A stretch of DNA of 64,000 bases. It comes from Allomyces arbusculus. Its lineage: Eukaryota; Blastocladiomycota; Blastocladiomycetes; Blastocladiales; Blastocladiaceae. Position 1 is the first letter of the stretch, and each line of letters starts with the position of its first letter. Below, piece by piece: positions 61,135-64,000 of the stretch. The stretch spans positions 152,715 through 216,714 of the forward strand of contig JADHYV010000039.1 of NCBI GenBank assembly GCA_027604705.1. Reading direction: 5' to 3'. A program made the position numbers and the translations under genes. Under the pieces are notes generated by a model. It made no database searches. It saw only the letters and a list, made by a program, of their open reading frames with translations, and was not told the DNA's origin.

Positions 61135-63659
61135 ATGTCACAACAACTCAGCAATCATGAAGTCCACCACTCCACTGCTCCACCATTGCTGTCGCTGTCA
61201 TCACAGCACACTTTGCTGAACACAACAACCATGGAGCCAACCAGACTCGTCCTCAAGGCATACAAGAATGCATACACAATCCGGAAGGACAGCCACAAGA
61301 TCCAGTTGTCTGCCTTGATGGCAATCCTGCTCAGTCAGCCACGACCAGTCGCCCTTGCTCCTGCTGCTGATCCTCCTGCAGACCTCGTGGCTCCTGCTGC
61401 AGACAATGCCCTTCAAGTCGAAGACATTCAAGATGCCAATGGCCCCATGGATGTGCAGACTCCACTGCTGCTGCCATTGCCACCTTTGCCACCACTGCTG
61501 CTGCCACCTTCCCCACCCCTGCTCTGGCCAACTGCAGAACCAATTTCCATCATGCCCAAACTCTACCTTGGCGCTAACCCTGGGCGCATACTCCGAGATG
61601 ATCCACTCACTCAGCTTGAGTCCGTCTCCATGGAATGCCATGAATGTGTTGGATTGCTCCTGATTGTCAATCTCAAACAGTTTCCACACGATGAAGATCA
61701 GCCACTGCACGTTTGGCAAGCACATCATCCACTTCCCCAGCTTTCCCACAGATCATGCCATCCGCATCTGGGCGGTACATGATTACATCAGTGAGCAAGA
61801 CTCGGTGCGTTGCCTCTACATGAATACCATCTTTTCGAGTGCCATCAAGGAATATGGCAAGTTTGCCATCGTTCTTCTGTTCAAGATGCTCATCAATGGG
61901 CGTCCACATGTATGTGCTGCCTGCAGCTCATGTCCATCCAGCAGGCTCTATGACATTGCTCTCCATGGTGGTCTTGAGGCTGGCAACATCAATGGCAGTG
62001 ATCGCAAGTGTGCTCTGTTGCTGCTCATGACATTTTTGTCATGCGTGCATGTGCTCCACGTTGTTGTTGACCAGCTCATGGATGTCGAGGCAATATTGGC
62101 ATCTCCCATGACAATTATTGAAGCGCACGCCAAGATTTTGCTGCGTTTGTTTTGGAATGTGCATGGACAATGCAAACTGTCTCTTGAACATGGTCGGCCT
62201 GGCCCGTTTGCAGTTTCTCATTTCTCACTTCCATGGCGCCAACAGCACCCTCACAACCCAATGCTCAGCCGCTATGACAAGGCGCTGCTCTATTACGACC
62301 TTGACGAGGGCGTGCTCCAGGCTGTCCTGCGCATCCAGACGTCATGGCGCGCCTTTTTGCTTGTGTGTGGCACCTGTTTGTCCACCACAAGGGGCAGGTG
62401 TGTGCACCTCCAATGCGCAAGGCGGCTTTCCTCCCTTGACTCTCCTGATTTTGCCAACCTGGCAGTCGGCACTGTGGTTCTGGACAGGTCGGGAAGTGAG
62501 GAGGGCGGGGTGAACGCTGATGACGACTTGGTGGTCAATGATGCTCACATTGACGCTGATGTCGATCCTGATCGCATTGATGCTGGTGCTGATCCTGTTG
62601 GTGTTGAAGCAGGTGCCAATCAACCAGTACAACCTGCCCACATTGTGTCGTCTGTGTCGTACCTGTGCACCTGCGATATTAATCATGATGCAGCCCTCAC
62701 GTCATGCAGCAAGGCCGTTCCATGATGGGCATGGCGTGGTTTGTGCAGCATTTCTCAAATGCAGCAGCCCTTGCAGACCACATTGCGCATGACATTGTGC
62801 TTGCCATCCCCTGCACCCTATCGTGTGCAAAGTGTGGGTCCCAGTGCGCCGAAAAATCGTTTGATGCGACCGTCTTCACTCTTGCATATGCACAGCCCAT
62901 GTGACTGCTCACATGGTGCTGCATGGCCTGCACTTTTGTCACACCATGGGATGGGCGCGAGTTTGGCATTGTCAACATGAACAACGTCATGCTACTTGCG
63001 TTCGAGCTGATCCTCGAGTACCTCAAGCTGTTTCGCCAGTTGGCGCATCTGTCTCATTGTGGTGGGCGGCCAAGGTCGCCCACTACATTGCTATCTTTGG
63101 TGCACAGCCCAATGAGGTTGGGGACCTTACCAAGACATGGACTGGGCTTTCATCTTGACTGCCATCATGGATTGCAGCATTCGTGTACCTGATGCGCATT
63201 GATGTGGCCATCTTCGATTGCATGTGCCTGCCTGGGGAAAAGCTTGAGATGGTAGCAGCTGATGGAATCGTTCTTTCGATTGCAATGTCACGGCTCAAGA
63301 TGCTGCAGCAGCCATGGTCCTGTGGCGAGTCAGTGCACTGTGCGTCAGTTTGCACAGACTGCAATGTCAATCCGCCCAAATGCGGCCATGAGGAAACATT
63401 TGTCAAGGCGCTTCGTGTGGCCATCCATCACCGAATCTCACTTGCAATTGCACTTGACGATGCAAATGGCATCGTCATTGGCGATGGTGACACACTGGAT
63501 GGCAATGTCGCTGACAAACAGAATGATGCCCTGGACCCAAACCGCCTTGTGGCAGCCAACCTTGTGCTTGTGCAGTGCCTTGCCGTGGAATTGTCCACAA
63601 TTGTGCAGCTGCTTGCAGTGATTGTCACGGACATGCATGATCTGGTCCCCATGAGCTGA
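61135..63659 (+). mobile_element. Fragmented coding region, possibly KDZ-transposon-associated CxC-type protein
   Basis: Several + strand frames succeed each other (61135-61782, 61664-62725, 62704-62904, 62923-63192, 63183-63659) as if one protein were interrupted by introns or frame damage. Recognisable pieces are GIVNMNNVMLLAFELILEYL and LEMVAADGIVLSIAMSRL followed by several Cys (CGESVHCASVCTDC). These recall the 'FNxNNxxLFxHELL' and 'xxVVxDGxxLxF' segments of fungal cysteine-cluster proteins found with Kyakuja-Dileera-Zisupton transposons. Codon use is less GC-biased than in the resident genes. I see no transposase core, terminal repeat or target-site duplication, so the assignment is weak. 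Confidence 0.35.
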
Positions 63660-64000
63660 CTCAAGCCATTCATTGACTCAATCCACAGTGGCAAGACTTG
63701 AACGCCACTCAGCAACCTGATCCTGCATGCAGTGCATGCTGCTCTGCACGACTTTTGCCGTCACGGTGGTCATGGTGGGCCCGATGTGAGGACACAAATG
63801 GCTTCAGGGGCAAGGTGCTGTCACAAAGCAGGCAGAGGAGAAGGGTGGGGGAAGCCCAGGCTCAGCAAGAGGCACAGGTGATTGTAAGTGTCCTGTTTTG
63901 CTGCAAAGCTAGCAGTGCACAAATGGCCTGGAGGCAGGAGCAAACCAAAGAGGAACGCCACGGATAGCTCACAAAAGCGTCTCCACCCGTCAAACCCTCC
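63660..64000. other. Right edge, unassigned
   Basis: About 340 bp up to the window edge, same composition as the preceding island. Nothing recognised. Confidence 0.4.

Overview
The window is nuclear DNA of a GC-rich, intron-dense fungus. Protein-coding genes lie on both strands, 0.05 to 1 kb apart, with short (about 60-130 nt) spliceosomal introns. Fungal-type UFD2, GCN5, TAN1, RSM24-like and COA4 genes place it in Fungi. Two genes point to an early-diverging, probably zoosporic lineage rather than Dikarya: nicastrin (gamma-secretase) and a roadblock-type dynein light chain. GC-rich Blastocladiomycota or chytrids fit best; this is inference from gene content, not a phylogeny. I found no rRNA, tRNA or CRISPR.

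Layout. 1-6.8 kb: a GRDP/DUF1399-like gene running off the left edge, divergent from the E4 ubiquitin ligase UFD2. 6.9-17 kb: an ER protein disulfide isomerase, GCN5, a CDC20/fizzy-like WD40 protein, an F-box/LRR-like protein and an HP1-like chromodomain protein. 17-26 kb: many small core genes (prefoldin-like, COA4, an ER-type hypothetical, threonine aldolase, mitochondrial ribosomal mS35, dynein roadblock, MRM2 and TAN1). 26.9-36.4 kb: four consecutive large, mostly disordered proteins of unknown function, one with at least 13 copies of an NTPxPS repeat. 36.8-43.1 kb: a mitochondrial PPR protein and a decayed tandem copy. 43.7-59.6 kb: a GPI-type CAP/SCP protein, nicastrin, a PWWP protein, alanyl-tRNA synthetase, an MCFD2-like EF-hand protein and TTI1. 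59.6-64 kb: an island of different composition with a 163-bp tandem repeat and a broken coding region that may derive from a transposon-associated protein.

Themes. Several genes serve the secretory pathway (PDI, MCFD2-like, nicastrin, CAP protein, an EEL-ending ER candidate), mitochondria (mS35, MRM2, COA4, PPR) and chromatin (GCN5, HP1-like, PWWP). I placed 52 introns by reading frame and conserved protein sequence. Of their donors, 38 have CG at positions +4/+5 (GTACGT, GTGCGT, GTTCGT) and only four have A at +4, so the window carries a marked non-canonical 5' splice-site preference. The splicing features (an 11-nt microexon, an ATG-only first exon, a GC-AG intron, stop-free introns that keep the frame) are among the most checkable observations here.
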